From NCBI RefSeq assembly GCF_017377735.1, contig NZ_JAFVMH010000002.1:1-64000 (forward strand): a DNA stretch of 64,000 nucleotides, read 5' to 3'. The position numbers and the translations under genes were made by a program. This stretch comes from Acetobacter garciniae (GTDB lineage Bacteria > Pseudomonadota > Alphaproteobacteria > Acetobacterales > Acetobacteraceae). The notes under the pieces are model-generated. The model was not told the DNA's origin. It worked only from the letters and a program-made list of their open reading frames with translations, and did no database searches. Positions 1 to 8,597 of this stretch are shown one piece after another (the first letter of the stretch is position 1; the number at the start of each line of letters is the position of its first letter).

Positions 1-116
1 CGGGGAGGGAGAAAAAATGACGTGGCTGTCTTTTTTCTGAAACAACCAGGAGAAAGCTCGCTTTTTCCCGCCATAAAGATACGGGTCCGCAACAATGGCT
101 GATGGTAGAATCGCGT

Positions 117-143
117 AAAAAAAGGCGGCCCGTCGGGGCCGCC
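117..143 (-). terminator. Rho-independent terminator of the efflux lipoprotein gene
   Basis: Read on the minus strand this is a perfect 8-bp GC stem (GGCGGCCC with GGGCCGCC, 3-4 nt loop) followed by seven T residues. It lies 16 bp past the stop codon of the outer-membrane efflux gene, so that gene appears to be transcribed alone. Confidence 0.9.
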
Positions 144-158
144 TGATGGAGATGCGCG

Positions 159-1838
159 TTACCGCACGGTTTTGGGTGCGGTCGTGGCAAGGGCCGTTTG
201 CGGAAAGGCATTCTGCCACCCCCCGCCAAGGGCGTTATAGAGCCGCACCAGGTTATCCGACATCGTGCCTGTGCTGTCAGCCAGTTGGGTCTGTGACTGC
301 AACAGCCGGCGCTGCGTGTCGAGCACATACAGATAGCTTTGCAGCCCGCTGCGATACTGGCTTTGCGCAAGCTCCAGGGAGCGTTTGTCGGCCGTGACCT
401 GGGCAGACAGGTTCTGGTTGCGGCGTTGTTCCGCCTGATAGCTGGTCAGGGCGTTATCGACCTCGCGCCAGGCGTTCAGCACCGTCTTGCGGTACCGCAC
501 GGCCGCAGCCTTCTGCGACGCTTTTTTCATCTGCAACTGACCGGTCAGCCGCCCGCCCTGGAAAATGGGCAAGGTAATGCTGGGCCCGACATTCCAGGCC
601 CGCGCGCTCCACAGCCCCAGATCGCGGAACGAGAAGGACTGCATGCCAAAGGAGGCATCGATCGTGACCTTGGGGTAGAAATCAGCCACCGCCTGCCCGA
701 CCTCGGCCGTGGCGGCGTGGAGTTCGGCCTCCGCTTCCCGGATATCGGGACGGCGGCGCGCCAGTTCCGAGGGCAGGCCGAGCGGCGCATTCGGGGGAAG
801 CAGCGGAATGGCGTTGGCCTGTTGCAGTTCGGCATTCAGCCCGCCCGGGGGGGCGCCCATCAGCAGGTTGATGGCGTTGATCTGCATGGCGATACGCTGT
901 TCATACTGCGGGATGAGCCCGCTGGTGCGTTCCAGTTCCGAACGGGCACTTTCCACATCCAGGTCGCTGACCAGCCCGCTTTTGTACCGCGACGTGCTGA
1001 GCTTGAACATGCCATCGGCCAGATCGCGATTCGCTGTCGTGATCCGCAACTGTTCCTGCAAGGTGCGCAGCATCACGTAGTCGGAGGCCAGTTCGGCCTG
1101 CCGCGCGATGAGAATACCGCGCCGTTCCTCTTCCGAGGCATCGAGATATGCCTTGGCGGCCTCGTACTGCCTGCGCACGCGCCCCCACAGATCGATTTCC
1201 CAACTGGCGGAAAGCCCATCCTGCCACTGGTTGAGCAGGGGAATGCTGACGTTGGAGGACTGGGAGCTGAGCATGTCGCCCAGGCCGGACCCGGCCGCGT
1301 TTTCACCGATCCGGTCGATGATCCGCTGCAATTCCTTGCTGCTGTACTGGGCGCGTTTATAGCTGCCCATGGCGGAAAGTTCGGGAAAGCGCTCCGCACC
1401 GGCCAGCACCAACTGGCCCCGGCTGACTGCGAACTGTTCCGTTGCCTGCTGTACATCCAGGTTCTGGCGGGCCAGGCGTTCTTCCAGCGTGGTCAGTTCA
1501 GGGTCGTGGAAGATGGACCACCAGGCTGGATCGGGTTCATCCTGCGTGGGCACGCTGAGCAGACGCGAACGCCCGGCCGCGACAGTACCCTGCTGGGTGG
1601 CGCCCGCATTGGGCTGCCATTGCGATGGGTTCCACCCCTTGGGCTGCTTGTAATCGGGCCCCACCGCACAGCCGGATTGCAGGACAACCAGCATGACCGC
1701 CAGCGGCATTGAAAACGCCGACGCGCGCGCCAAAGACCGCCCCCCGGGCTGCTTTACGCCACCTCTTGTTGAGCCTGCCCGCTGCGTATTCACTCTTGCC
1801 ACCCGCTTGCCCTCGTTGAAAATTAGGCTCCAGCCCAT
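159..1838 (-). CDS. Outer-membrane efflux lipoprotein, NodT/OprM family
   Basis: The product is an outer-membrane factor of a tripartite efflux system, the TolC-like channel that would pair with an RND or MFS pump and a periplasmic adaptor. A hydrophobic stretch ends in the lipobox L-Q-S-G-C with the lipidated Cys near residue 57, followed by AVGPDYKQP, the usual start of mature NodT-family proteins. The rest shows the two internally repeated OEP domains with long helices and the RRPDIREAEAELHAA motif typical of the family. The start is uncertain: ATG at 1838 gives a long basic leader, while GTG at 1793 or ATG at 1709 would give a more ordinary signal peptide. No pump or adaptor gene lies beside it, and a terminator follows directly. 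It is divergent from a TetR gene with an operator-like palindrome between them, so repression by that protein is likely. Confidence 0.88.
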   Translation of the reverse strand: MGWSLIFNEGKRVARVNTQRAGSTRGGVKQPGGRSLARASAFSMPLAVMLVVLQSGCAVGPDYKQPKGWNPSQWQPNAGATQQGTVAAGRSRLLSVPTQDEPDPAWWSIFHDPELTTLEERLARQNLDVQQATEQFAVSRGQLVLAGAERFPELSAMGSYKRAQYSSKELQRIIDRIGENAAGSGLGDMLSSQSSNVSIPLLNQWQDGLSASWEIDLWGRVRRQYEAAKAYLDASEEERRGILIARQAELASDYVMLRTLQEQLRITTANRDLADGMFKLSTSRYKSGLVSDLDVESARSELERTSGLIPQYEQRIAMQINAINLLMGAPPGGLNAELQQANAIPLLPPNAPLGLPSELARRRPDIREAEAELHAATAEVGQAVADFYPKVTIDASFGMQSFSFRDLGLWSARAWNVGPSITLPIFQGGRLTGQLQMKKASQKAAAVRYRKTVLNAWREVDNALTSYQAEQRRNQNLSAQVTADKRSLELAQSQYRSGLQSYLYVLDTQRRLLQSQTQLADSTGTMSDNLVRLYNALGGGWQNAFPQTALATTAPKTVR

Positions 1839-1859
1839 ATTCTTGCTATACCAGATTTC

Positions 1860-1884
1860 TGCTGACCGACCGGTTCGGTCAGCA
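1860..1884. promoter_or_regulatory. Inverted-repeat operator between efflux gene and tetR
   Basis: A perfect inverted repeat: arms TGCTGACCGA and TCGGTCAGCA around a 5-nt centre CCGGT. It sits in the roughly 100-bp divergent spacer, 22 bp from the ATG of the efflux gene and about 57 bp from the tetR ATG. Size and symmetry are those of TetR-family operators, so it probably autoregulates tetR and represses the efflux gene. Binding is inferred. Confidence 0.75.
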
Positions 1885-1940
1885 TTACCCTATCGTCTTT
1901 CACCCGCGCGTCAATCTCCAGCAGTCAAAGCCCGTTGTTC

Positions 1941-2600
1941 ATGCCTTCTTCCCTGCCTGACATTGCTCCCCCCACCGCGCCGTGCATGGGAGAGTCCGAA
2001 GCCAAACGACAGCAGATTCTGGCTGGCGCCAAGTCTGTCTTTGCCGAACACGGCTATGAAGGGGCCAGCATGTCGGTCATTGCGCGCAAGGCGGGTGTTT
2101 CCAAAGGCACGCTCTACAACTATTTCACCAGCAAGGCGGATCTGTTCACCGCTTTCGTGGAACAGAACTGCCGTGAAAAACTGCCCGAAGCCCTGGCCTA
2201 CGTGCAGCAGGACGGCACCCCGCAGGAAATATTGACAGCGGTCGCCCGGGCCATGGTGCGGCTGATGACCCTGCCCGAAAGCCTGATGCTGTATCGGATC
2301 ATCGTGTCCGAAGCACCGCATTTTCCGCAGTTGGCGGTATCGTTCTGGGAACACGGGCCCCGAATCGTGATCGGGACATTCGCCAACTGGATCCGCGAGC
2401 AGACGCAGCGCGGCATGCTGGCGGCGGAAGACCCGGAATTTGCCGCCGAGCAGTTTTTTGCCCTCTGCCAGACGCGCATCGCCCATCGCAAGCGCTTCAA
2501 CATGGCACTGGAGAACGAGGCCGCGACCGAGGAAAAGGTCATTCACAACGCTGTTCGGGTTTTTCTGGCAGCCTACGGGCCTGCCACACCCCGCGCCTGA
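1941..2600 (+). CDS. TetR/AcrR family transcriptional repressor
   Basis: A 219-residue regulator with an N-terminal TetR DNA-binding domain. Helix 1 is around EAKRQQILAGAKSVFAEHGY and the recognition helix lies in AGVSKGTLYNYFTSKADL, close to the family consensus. The C-terminal half is a ligand-binding and dimerisation domain resembling the AefR-like group. The ATG at 1941 is used here; a TTG two codons upstream and an ATG at 1986, directly before the HTH, are alternatives, and no clear ribosome binding site decides between them. Divergence from the outer-membrane efflux gene and the palindrome between them point to local control of efflux in response to a small toxic molecule. The ligand cannot be read from sequence. 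Confidence 0.9.
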   Translation: MPSSLPDIAPPTAPCMGESEAKRQQILAGAKSVFAEHGYEGASMSVIARKAGVSKGTLYNYFTSKADLFTAFVEQNCREKLPEALAYVQQDGTPQEILTAVARAMVRLMTLPESLMLYRIIVSEAPHFPQLAVSFWEHGPRIVIGTFANWIREQTQRGMLAAEDPEFAAEQFFALCQTRIAHRKRFNMALENEAATEEKVIHNAVRVFLAAYGPATPRA

Positions 2601-2659
2601 ACGTACCCGCCTGCCAGGGCCGGGATATACGAGACAAGGGATATCGGAGCCGCCTTAAA

Positions 2660-2691
2660 CAAAAAACCCGCGCACCGTCACGGCGCGCGGG
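2660..2691 (-). terminator. Rho-independent terminator after etfA
   Basis: On the minus strand CCCGCGC pairs with GCGCGGG across an 11-nt loop that can itself pair (GCCGTGACGGT), followed by six T residues. It lies 25 bp past the etfA stop and probably ends the ETF-QO/etfB/etfA transcript. Confidence 0.88.
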
Positions 2692-2716
2692 CTTGATGCA
2701 AACAGGTGTAAACGGC

Positions 2717-3643
2717 TTATTTCTTCAGCGCGTCGACAAGCTGGGGAACGACCTCGAACAGATCGCCCACAAGCCCGTAATCCGCCACCTGGAAGATGGG
2801 GGCTTCGGGGTCCTTGTTGACGGCCACGATCACGCGGCTGTCCTTCATGCCGGCCAGATGCTGGATGGCGCCGGAAATACCGAATGCCATATACAGTTCG
2901 GGTGCGACGATCTTGCCGGTCTGGCCGACCTGGTATTCGTTCGGCACGAACCCGGCATCGACCGCTGCGCGCGAGGCACCGACCGCAGCCCCCAGCGTAT
3001 CGGCCAGCGGATCGAGGGCGTGGAATTTTTCCTCGCTCTGCATGCCGCGACCGCCCGAGACTACCACCCGCGCCGATTCCAGATCGGGGCGTTCGGAATC
3101 GGACAGGCGCACCGCTTCGAAGCGCGAAACATCCGCGCTGTCCACCGGGGCCACGGTTTCGATTGCCGCGGACCCGCCTTCGGCCGGAGCCGCGTCGAAT
3201 GCGGCACTGCGCACGGTCAGCACCTTCTTGGCGTCGGACGAGCGCACGGTGGCCAGGGCGTTACCGGCATAGATCGGGCGCACGAAGGTATCGGCCGATT
3301 CAATGGCGATCACGTCGGGAATGGGCTGCACGTCCAGAAGGGCTGCGGCACGCGGCAGCACGTTCTTGCCCGCCGCACCGGCGGAGGCCACGATATGGTC
3401 GTACGCCGGGGCGAGAGAGGCGATCAGCGCCGCCAGCGGTTCGGCCAGTTCGTGCGTATAGCGCGCATCGGCCGCGTGCAGCACCTTGCTGACACCCGCA
3501 ACGGCGGCCGCGGCCTGCGCCACGGACGCATCGCCCGTGACCAGGACATGCACATCGCCCAGGCGGGCGGCGGCCGTAACGGCGGAAAGGGCTGCCTTCC
3601 TGATCTGCCCACTTTCATGGTCCAGAAGAACAAGAGCGGTCAT
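2717..3643 (-). CDS. etfA: Electron transfer flavoprotein, alpha subunit
   Basis: A 308-residue FAD-binding subunit of the ETF heterodimer, which takes electrons from acyl-CoA and other flavin dehydrogenases and passes them to ETF-QO. It begins MTALVLLDHESGQIRKA and carries the C-terminal FAD domain: GGRGMQSEE, then PNEYQVGQTGKIVAPELY, then AFGISGAIQH, the strongest signature of EtfA. Length is normal for the family. Its ATG is 2 bp after the etfB stop, so the two are probably translationally coupled and made in equal amounts. A terminator follows. As in other aerobes, the physiological role is likely feeding fatty-acid or amino-acid oxidation electrons into ubiquinone. Confidence 0.97.
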   Translation of the reverse strand: MTALVLLDHESGQIRKAALSAVTAAARLGDVHVLVTGDASVAQAAAAVAGVSKVLHAADARYTHELAEPLAALIASLAPAYDHIVASAGAAGKNVLPRAAALLDVQPIPDVIAIESADTFVRPIYAGNALATVRSSDAKKVLTVRSAAFDAAPAEGGSAAIETVAPVDSADVSRFEAVRLSDSERPDLESARVVVSGGRGMQSEEKFHALDPLADTLGAAVGASRAAVDAGFVPNEYQVGQTGKIVAPELYMAFGISGAIQHLAGMKDSRVIVAVNKDPEAPIFQVADYGLVGDLFEVVPQLVDALKK

Positions 3644-3645
3644 GC

Positions 3646-4395
3646 TCAGATCACCTTTGCTTCGTTACGCAGTTTTTCCACCAGTTCGGCCACGGAGCCC
3701 AGCTTTTCACCCGCCTGGCGGGAGGCGGGTTCGGCCACGGACACGATGGTCAGGCGCGGCGCCATGTCCACGCCCAGATCGGCCGCCTGAAGGGTCTCGA
3801 GCGGCTTTTTCTTGGCCTTCATGATATTGGGCAGCGACGCATAGCGCGGCTCGTTCAGCCGCAGGTCCGCCGTGATGATGGCGGGCAGCGACAGGGACAC
3901 ATCCTCGGCACCGCCATCGATTTCGCGGCTGACCAGCACGCGGCCATCGGCCACTTCGACCTTGCTTGCGAACGTGCCCTGGCCCCAGCCCAGCAGCCCC
4001 GCGAGCATCTGGCCCGTGGCGTTCATGTCATCATCGATGGCCTGCTTGCCCAGGATGACCAGGCCGGGTTCTTCCTTCTCGACCAGCTTGCGCAGCACCT
4101 TGGCCACGGCAAGCGGTTCGGGGCTTTCCCCGGACAGGACCAGGATGGCGCGGTCCACACCCATGGCCAGGGCGGTACGCAGTGTGTCCTGTGCCTGCTG
4201 CACGCCAATGGATACCGCAACCACTTCGGTCGCGGCCCCTTTTTCGCGCAGCCGCACGGCTTCTTCCACCGCGATTTCGTCAAACGGGTTCATGGACATC
4301 TTGACGCCAGTGGTTTCAACACCACTGCCATCTGCTTTCACGCGCGGTTTGATGTTGTAATCAACAACCCGCTTCACAGGTACAAGTATCTTCAT
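3646..4395 (-). CDS. etfB: Electron transfer flavoprotein, beta subunit
   Basis: A 249-residue AMP-binding subunit of ETF. The reading frame is open for 39 codons upstream, but the family start [14 protein letters not shown] fixes the initiator at 4395. The N-terminal [19 protein letters not shown] segment and the loop [17 protein letters not shown] are typical of EtfB. It is second in a minus-strand operon: ETF-QO ends 82 bp upstream and etfA starts 2 bp downstream. The ribosome binding site is weak (GAAAGA). Having all three ETF-system genes together is a useful sign that the electrons go to the quinone pool. Confidence 0.97.
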   Translation of the reverse strand: MKILVPVKRVVDYNIKPRVKADGSGVETTGVKMSMNPFDEIAVEEAVRLREKGAATEVVAVSIGVQQAQDTLRTALAMGVDRAILVLSGESPEPLAVAKVLRKLVEKEEPGLVILGKQAIDDDMNATGQMLAGLLGWGQGTFASKVEVADGRVLVSREIDGGAEDVSLSLPAIITADLRLNEPRYASLPNIMKAKKKPLETLQAADLGVDMAPRLTIVSVAEPASRQAGEKLGSVAELVEKLRNEAKVI

Positions 4396-4477
4396 AACGT
4401 CTTTCACTTGCAATGCAGGAGAGTCCAGCAGACCCATACCGCATCTTGGCAAAATGCCACAACCAGGGTGGAGGGAA

Positions 4478-6115
4478 TTACATGCCGACCGGATAGTTGG
4501 GGCCACCGCCACCTTCGGGCGTTGTCCAGTCTATGTTCTGTGTCGGGTCCTTGATATCGCAGGTCTTGCAGTGGACGCAATTCTGCGCGTTGATCTGCAG
4601 ATGCGGGTTTGTGTCCTCATCCGCGACCTCGTACACGCCAGCCGGGCAGTACCGGGCTTCTGGCGCGCGAAAGACATTCCAGTTGACCGTTTTCCACAAG
4701 GAGGGATTTTTCAGCCGCAGGTGGATGGGCTGGTCTTCCTCATGATTGGTGGCGGACAGGAAAACCGAGGACAGGCGATCGAAGGTCAGCTTGCCGTCGG
4801 GCTTGGGGTAGAACGGCTTTTCGCACATGGCCGCGGGTTCGAGCGTGTCGCTGTCTTCGTGCTTGAAGTGCAGGGTCCACGGTGCGCGCCCGCGCAGGAC
4901 CATGGCGTCGAGTGCTGCATAGACGGCACCGCCCTTGGCCCCCCAGCGCGCAAAGGCCGGGCGGATATTGCGCGAAGCCCGCAGTTCTTCCCACAGCCAG
5001 GACTTGCGCACACGCTGGGTGAAGGATGCGGGTTCGACCCGGTCCGCCTTGATGGCGTCCACCACTGCTTCAGCCGCCAGCATGCCCGATTTCATGGCCG
5101 TATGCGTGCCCTTGATCTTGGGCACGTTCAAGAAGCCGGCCGAATCCCCGATCAGCGCGCCACCGGGAAAGGTCAAGCGCGGAATGGACTGCAACCCGCC
5201 TTCGGACAGGGCACGCGCGCCATAGGTGATGCGCCGCCCGCCTTCGAGATGCTTGCGAAAGACCGGATGCAGCTTGATGCGCTGCATTTCCTCGAAGGGG
5301 GAAAGCCAGGTATTGGCGTAATCCAGCCCCACCACGAAACCGTAGGACACCAGGTTTTCGCCGAAATGGTAAAGCCACGCCCCACCATAGGTCTTGTCGT
5401 CCAGCGGCCAGCCGAAGCTGTGCTGCACCAAGCCGGGCCGGTGGTTTTCAGCCGGTATTTCCCATACTTCCTTGATGCCCAGCCCATAGGTCTGCGGGTC
5501 CACGCCCTTGCGCAGGTCGTAATGCGCCATGACCTGCTTGGTCAGCGACCCCCGGCAGCCTTCCGCGAACAGCGTGTAGCGGCCGCGCAGTTCCATGCCG
5601 GGCTGGTAATTGGCCCCCGGCTTGCCGTCGCGCCCCACGCCCATGTCGCCGGTGGCGACACCCACCACGCGGTTATCCTCGATCAGGACTTCGGCCCCGG
5701 CGAAACCGGGATAGATTTCAACACCCAGTTCTTCGGCCTGGGCGGCAAGCCAGCGGCACACTTCACCCAGGCTGACCACGTAATTCCCATGATTGGCCAT
5801 ATGCGGCATGACCCGGTCCAGGAACGGCACGCGCAGGCCGCGCGTGGGGGTCAGGTAGAACATGTCTTCCGCCGTCACGGGCGTGTTCAGGGGTGCGCCG
5901 CGTTCTTGCCAGTCGGGCAGAAGCTCGGCCAGGGCACGCGGTTCGATCACGGCACCCGAGACGATATGCGCCCCGATCTCCCCCCCCTTTTCGATCAGGC
6001 AGACGCTGGTGTCGGCAGAAAGCTGACGCAGCCGAATGGCAGCGGCCAACCCCGCCGGGCCGCCCCCCACGATGACAACATCGAATTCCATCGACTCGCG
6101 CACAGGCTCGCTCAT
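4478..6115 (-). CDS. Electron transfer flavoprotein-ubiquinone oxidoreductase
   Basis: A 545-residue monotopic membrane flavoenzyme that oxidises reduced ETF and reduces ubiquinone. The FAD-binding GGGPAG is at residues 17-22. The central part has the quinone-binding features of the family, including [10 protein letters not shown] and a [23 protein letters not shown] segment. The [4Fe-4S] ligands are C490, C513, C516 and C519, in CPAGVYE and [13 protein letters not shown]. Length matches bacterial ETF-QO. It is first in the operon with etfB and etfA; a perfect 14-bp palindrome lies about 47 bp upstream of its start and may be the control site. Confidence 0.97.
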   Translation of the reverse strand: MSEPVRESMEFDVVIVGGGPAGLAAAIRLRQLSADTSVCLIEKGGEIGAHIVSGAVIEPRALAELLPDWQERGAPLNTPVTAEDMFYLTPTRGLRVPFLDRVMPHMANHGNYVVSLGEVCRWLAAQAEELGVEIYPGFAGAEVLIEDNRVVGVATGDMGVGRDGKPGANYQPGMELRGRYTLFAEGCRGSLTKQVMAHYDLRKGVDPQTYGLGIKEVWEIPAENHRPGLVQHSFGWPLDDKTYGGAWLYHFGENLVSYGFVVGLDYANTWLSPFEEMQRIKLHPVFRKHLEGGRRITYGARALSEGGLQSIPRLTFPGGALIGDSAGFLNVPKIKGTHTAMKSGMLAAEAVVDAIKADRVEPASFTQRVRKSWLWEELRASRNIRPAFARWGAKGGAVYAALDAMVLRGRAPWTLHFKHEDSDTLEPAAMCEKPFYPKPDGKLTFDRLSSVFLSATNHEEDQPIHLRLKNPSLWKTVNWNVFRAPEARYCPAGVYEVADEDTNPHLQINAQNCVHCKTCDIKDPTQNIDWTTPEGGGGPNYPVGM

Positions 6116-6161
6116 GCCCTTCTTACCTCGTTATGATCTTTGAATGAGTGTCCTAAACCCC

Positions 6162-6175
6162 ATTTGGCGCCAAAT
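6162..6175. promoter_or_regulatory. Perfect 14-bp palindrome upstream of the ETF operon
   Basis: ATTTGGCGCCAAAT is a perfect palindrome in the 110-bp spacer between ETF-QO and the oxygenase-like gene. It is placed where a repressor could block the ETF operon promoter on the minus strand. No regulator gene is adjacent, so its protein is unknown. Confidence 0.45.
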
Positions 6176-6225
6176 TGCAAAACAGCGCCGACCCATGGCC
6201 GGGCTTTTAACGCGCCAAGAAGGGT

Positions 6226-6945
6226 TCAGTGCCGGGTTGCGCTCCGGGGGCCGAAGGCCAGTTCATGCACGGCGCGCCAGCTTTCATCAACAAAATTGAC
6301 GATCAGCGTGCGGCGGGTGCCATGGATCGCGCGGGGGACAAAACCGTGCCACGTCCTGTCGGACGGAATGAACAGCACGCCCGAATTGAACGCGCCCGAT
6401 GCGCGCACGGCCGAAGCACCATCGGGCAGCATCAGGTCCGTGCCCCAGTCCTGGGCACCCTCCCCTTCCGAAAGGGAGACGAGCAGCGTCAGTTTCTTGG
6501 CCCCGATATCGGTATGGGGGGCAAGCCAGAAACCGTCTGTATCCAGGCAGAGTTCCAGCCGCAGCGCCGCGGTGTCGAGCGATGTGTCGCAGATCGTCTC
6601 GAACGCCCGGCGCATGGGCTCGGCATCGAACTGGCGGGCCATGGTATCCAGCCGGGGGTCCTGCGCGCGGGTTGCGGCATCCACGAACACGCGATGGGCG
6701 TTGCGGGTTTCGCGCCGTCCGCCGACATCGCCCGCCACCGCATCTTCACCCGGATTCCACGCAAGCAGGGCGTCGCATGCCGGGGCGGGCAGAACGTCCT
6801 GCAACTGCCAATGCGCGAAAGGATAGCTGGCCGCAGGGGTCCGGGCCAGGGTTTCGGGCAATGAGAAATCCCCTGTGTGAAGGGGCAATGTGGTATCGGA
6901 ACCCATGGGCCGATCCTTCGACTGAACGAGAGATATGCCGCGCAT
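6226..6945 (-). CDS. 2OG-Fe(II) oxygenase-like protein
   Basis: A 239-residue protein with the layout of an iron- and 2-oxoglutarate-dependent dioxygenase. It has an H-x-D pair (H144, D146 in APHTDIG), a distal histidine H200 in RTWHGF about 54 residues later, and an arginine (R211 or R212) in RRTLIVNFV that would bind the 2OG carboxylate. The double-stranded beta-helix pattern of alternating hydrophobic strands is visible between these. No signal peptide. A methionine at residue 14 (MGSDTTLP) is an alternative start. It stands alone between the ETF operon and hemN, so context gives no substrate; a prolyl or sugar hydroxylase role would be a guess. Confidence 0.65.
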   Translation of the reverse strand: MRGISLVQSKDRPMGSDTTLPLHTGDFSLPETLARTPAASYPFAHWQLQDVLPAPACDALLAWNPGEDAVAGDVGGRRETRNAHRVFVDAATRAQDPRLDTMARQFDAEPMRRAFETICDTSLDTAALRLELCLDTDGFWLAPHTDIGAKKLTLLVSLSEGEGAQDWGTDLMLPDGASAVRASGAFNSGVLFIPSDRTWHGFVPRAIHGTRRTLIVNFVDESWRAVHELAFGPRSATRH

Positions 6946-7119
6946 GACGGGCTGCCAGGGCCGGGCGGCATCGCTCCTGTCTTTCAGGAGTCTTCCTTCA
7001 CATGCGCCAAAACGCCTTGCGGATCAAGCCATGCGGGCGGGGCGCCCCGGTCCGGACAGGCCGCAGGCCCGTGGAACAGGGGCGAGAGCGCGCAGCCTGT
7101 TCCCCGTTAAGGGGTAGGG

Positions 7120-8595
7120 TTAAAGCGTGCTGGAAAAACGCGGCGTGGGCACGGCCTGGGCGGCGGCATCGCCCGATTCAGCCGCCGGGCCGCGCCCCGC
7201 TGCCGCGCGACTCTCACGACCATGGGCGGGGCTGTCTGCCTGCCCGGCCTGGGCCATCAGCCCCGCGCGATGCGTGTCGAACAGGGCGGCGACATTGCGC
7301 AGGAACGGCCGCCCCCGATCCGTGACCACGATACGCTGCCCTTCCACCGTTGCCAGCCCATCCTGCACGAAGGGGGCCAGTGCTTGCAGTTCGGCCGTGA
7401 AATCGGGTGCGGCCATGCCGGCGGGCGGGACGATACGTGCAAGGTCCACGCCCATGTCGCACATGATCCGCTCGATAATCGCGCCACGCAGCAGGTCTTC
7501 GGGCGTGCGGGCAATGCCACGCGCCACGGGCAGAGCCGCATGCCCGGCCATGGCCCGCGCATAGGCGGACGCCGATGTCACGTTCTGGGCAAAGCCCTGG
7601 GGCAGCATGGAAATGGCCGACGCCCCCATGCCCAGCAGCACATCGCACGAATCGGTCGTATAACCCTGGAAGTTGCGGTGCAGCGTGCCTGCCTGGGCGG
7701 CGCGGGCCAGGGCATCGCCCGGGCGGGCGTAATGGTCCAGCCCCACGGCCACGTAACCCGCAGCACGCAGCACCTGGTCGATCCGTGCGCGTTGTTCCAG
7801 CCGCCGCATGGGGCCGGGCAGGGCTTTGACGGGCATGGTGCGCTGGCGTTTCTGCTTCCAGGGCACATGGGCATAGCCGAACACCGCCAACCGGTCCGGC
7901 CCCAGATCGGCAATGCGGGCCGCCGTTACGGCCACACTTTCGGCCGTCTGGTAGGGCAGGCCATAAATGAGATCGATATTCACACCCGCGATGCCGGCGT
8001 TGCGCACCTGGGTAATGCAGGATCGGGTCTGTTCGAAGGACTGATGGCGGCCGCAGGCTTCCTGCACCTGCGGGTCCAGGTCCTGCACACCCAGGCTGAC
8101 CCGGTTGAACCCGAGTTCGCCCAGCAGGGGGGCATAGCCATCCGACAGGTGGCGGGGGTCGAGTTCCATGGACAGTTCGGCATCGGCACCGAGATGGAAG
8201 AACCGGCGCACGGCGCGCATGATACGCCGCAGGGCCGCAGGCGGCAGGGTGGTGGGCGTGCCGCCGCCGAACTGCACATGCCCGACCGGCAGCCCTTCGC
8301 CGGCCAGCGCGACCATGCGGCGCATTTCCTCGCGCAGCAGGTCGCCATAGGCCTGCCGCCCTTCGTCATGGCGCATGACGGAGGTATTGCAGCCGCAGAA
8401 CCGGCAAAGCTCGTCACAGAACGGGACGTGAAAATAAAGGGAAACAGGGCCGCTGCGTGGAAGGTCTTTCAACCAGCCTTCCATCTGGGCCGGGCCGACC
8501 GCATCCGTAAAGCTGGCTGCGGTCGGGTAACTGGTATAGCGCGGCAGGTTTCCGCCGTAGCGGAGAACCAGGTCAGGCAATGACGCCGCGCTCAT
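7120..8595 (-). CDS. hemN: Oxygen-independent coproporphyrinogen III oxidase
   Basis: A radical-SAM enzyme that decarboxylates coproporphyrinogen III to protoporphyrinogen IX without oxygen, in haem synthesis. The start at 8595 gives 491 residues beginning MSAASLPDLVLRYGG; the frame stays open upstream but that part overlaps ompW. The radical-SAM cysteines C60, C64 and C67 plus the extra C69 are in FCDELCRFCGC, as in E. coli HemN. Other HemN signatures are NLPRYTSYPTA, VQFGGGTPT and RVSLGVQDLDPQVQ. The C-terminal HemN domain is present, followed by a polar tail of about 40 residues. The ATG is 2 bp after the ompW stop, so it is probably read from the FNR-box promoter upstream of ompW, which suits an enzyme needed at low oxygen. 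Confidence 0.95.
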   Translation of the reverse strand: MSAASLPDLVLRYGGNLPRYTSYPTAASFTDAVGPAQMEGWLKDLPRSGPVSLYFHVPFCDELCRFCGCNTSVMRHDEGRQAYGDLLREEMRRMVALAGEGLPVGHVQFGGGTPTTLPPAALRRIMRAVRRFFHLGADAELSMELDPRHLSDGYAPLLGELGFNRVSLGVQDLDPQVQEACGRHQSFEQTRSCITQVRNAGIAGVNIDLIYGLPYQTAESVAVTAARIADLGPDRLAVFGYAHVPWKQKRQRTMPVKALPGPMRRLEQRARIDQVLRAAGYVAVGLDHYARPGDALARAAQAGTLHRNFQGYTTDSCDVLLGMGASAISMLPQGFAQNVTSASAYARAMAGHAALPVARGIARTPEDLLRGAIIERIMCDMGVDLARIVPPAGMAAPDFTAELQALAPFVQDGLATVEGQRIVVTDRGRPFLRNVAALFDTHRAGLMAQAGQADSPAHGRESRAAAGRGPAAESGDAAAQAVPTPRFSSTL

Positions 8596-8597
8596 GA

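Noticed and set aside
4454..6136. A 560-codon open frame on the plus strand opposite ETF-QO
   Set aside because: It mirrors a gene with full family motifs; its translation is rich in His, Arg and Gln without domains. High GC keeps antisense frames open.
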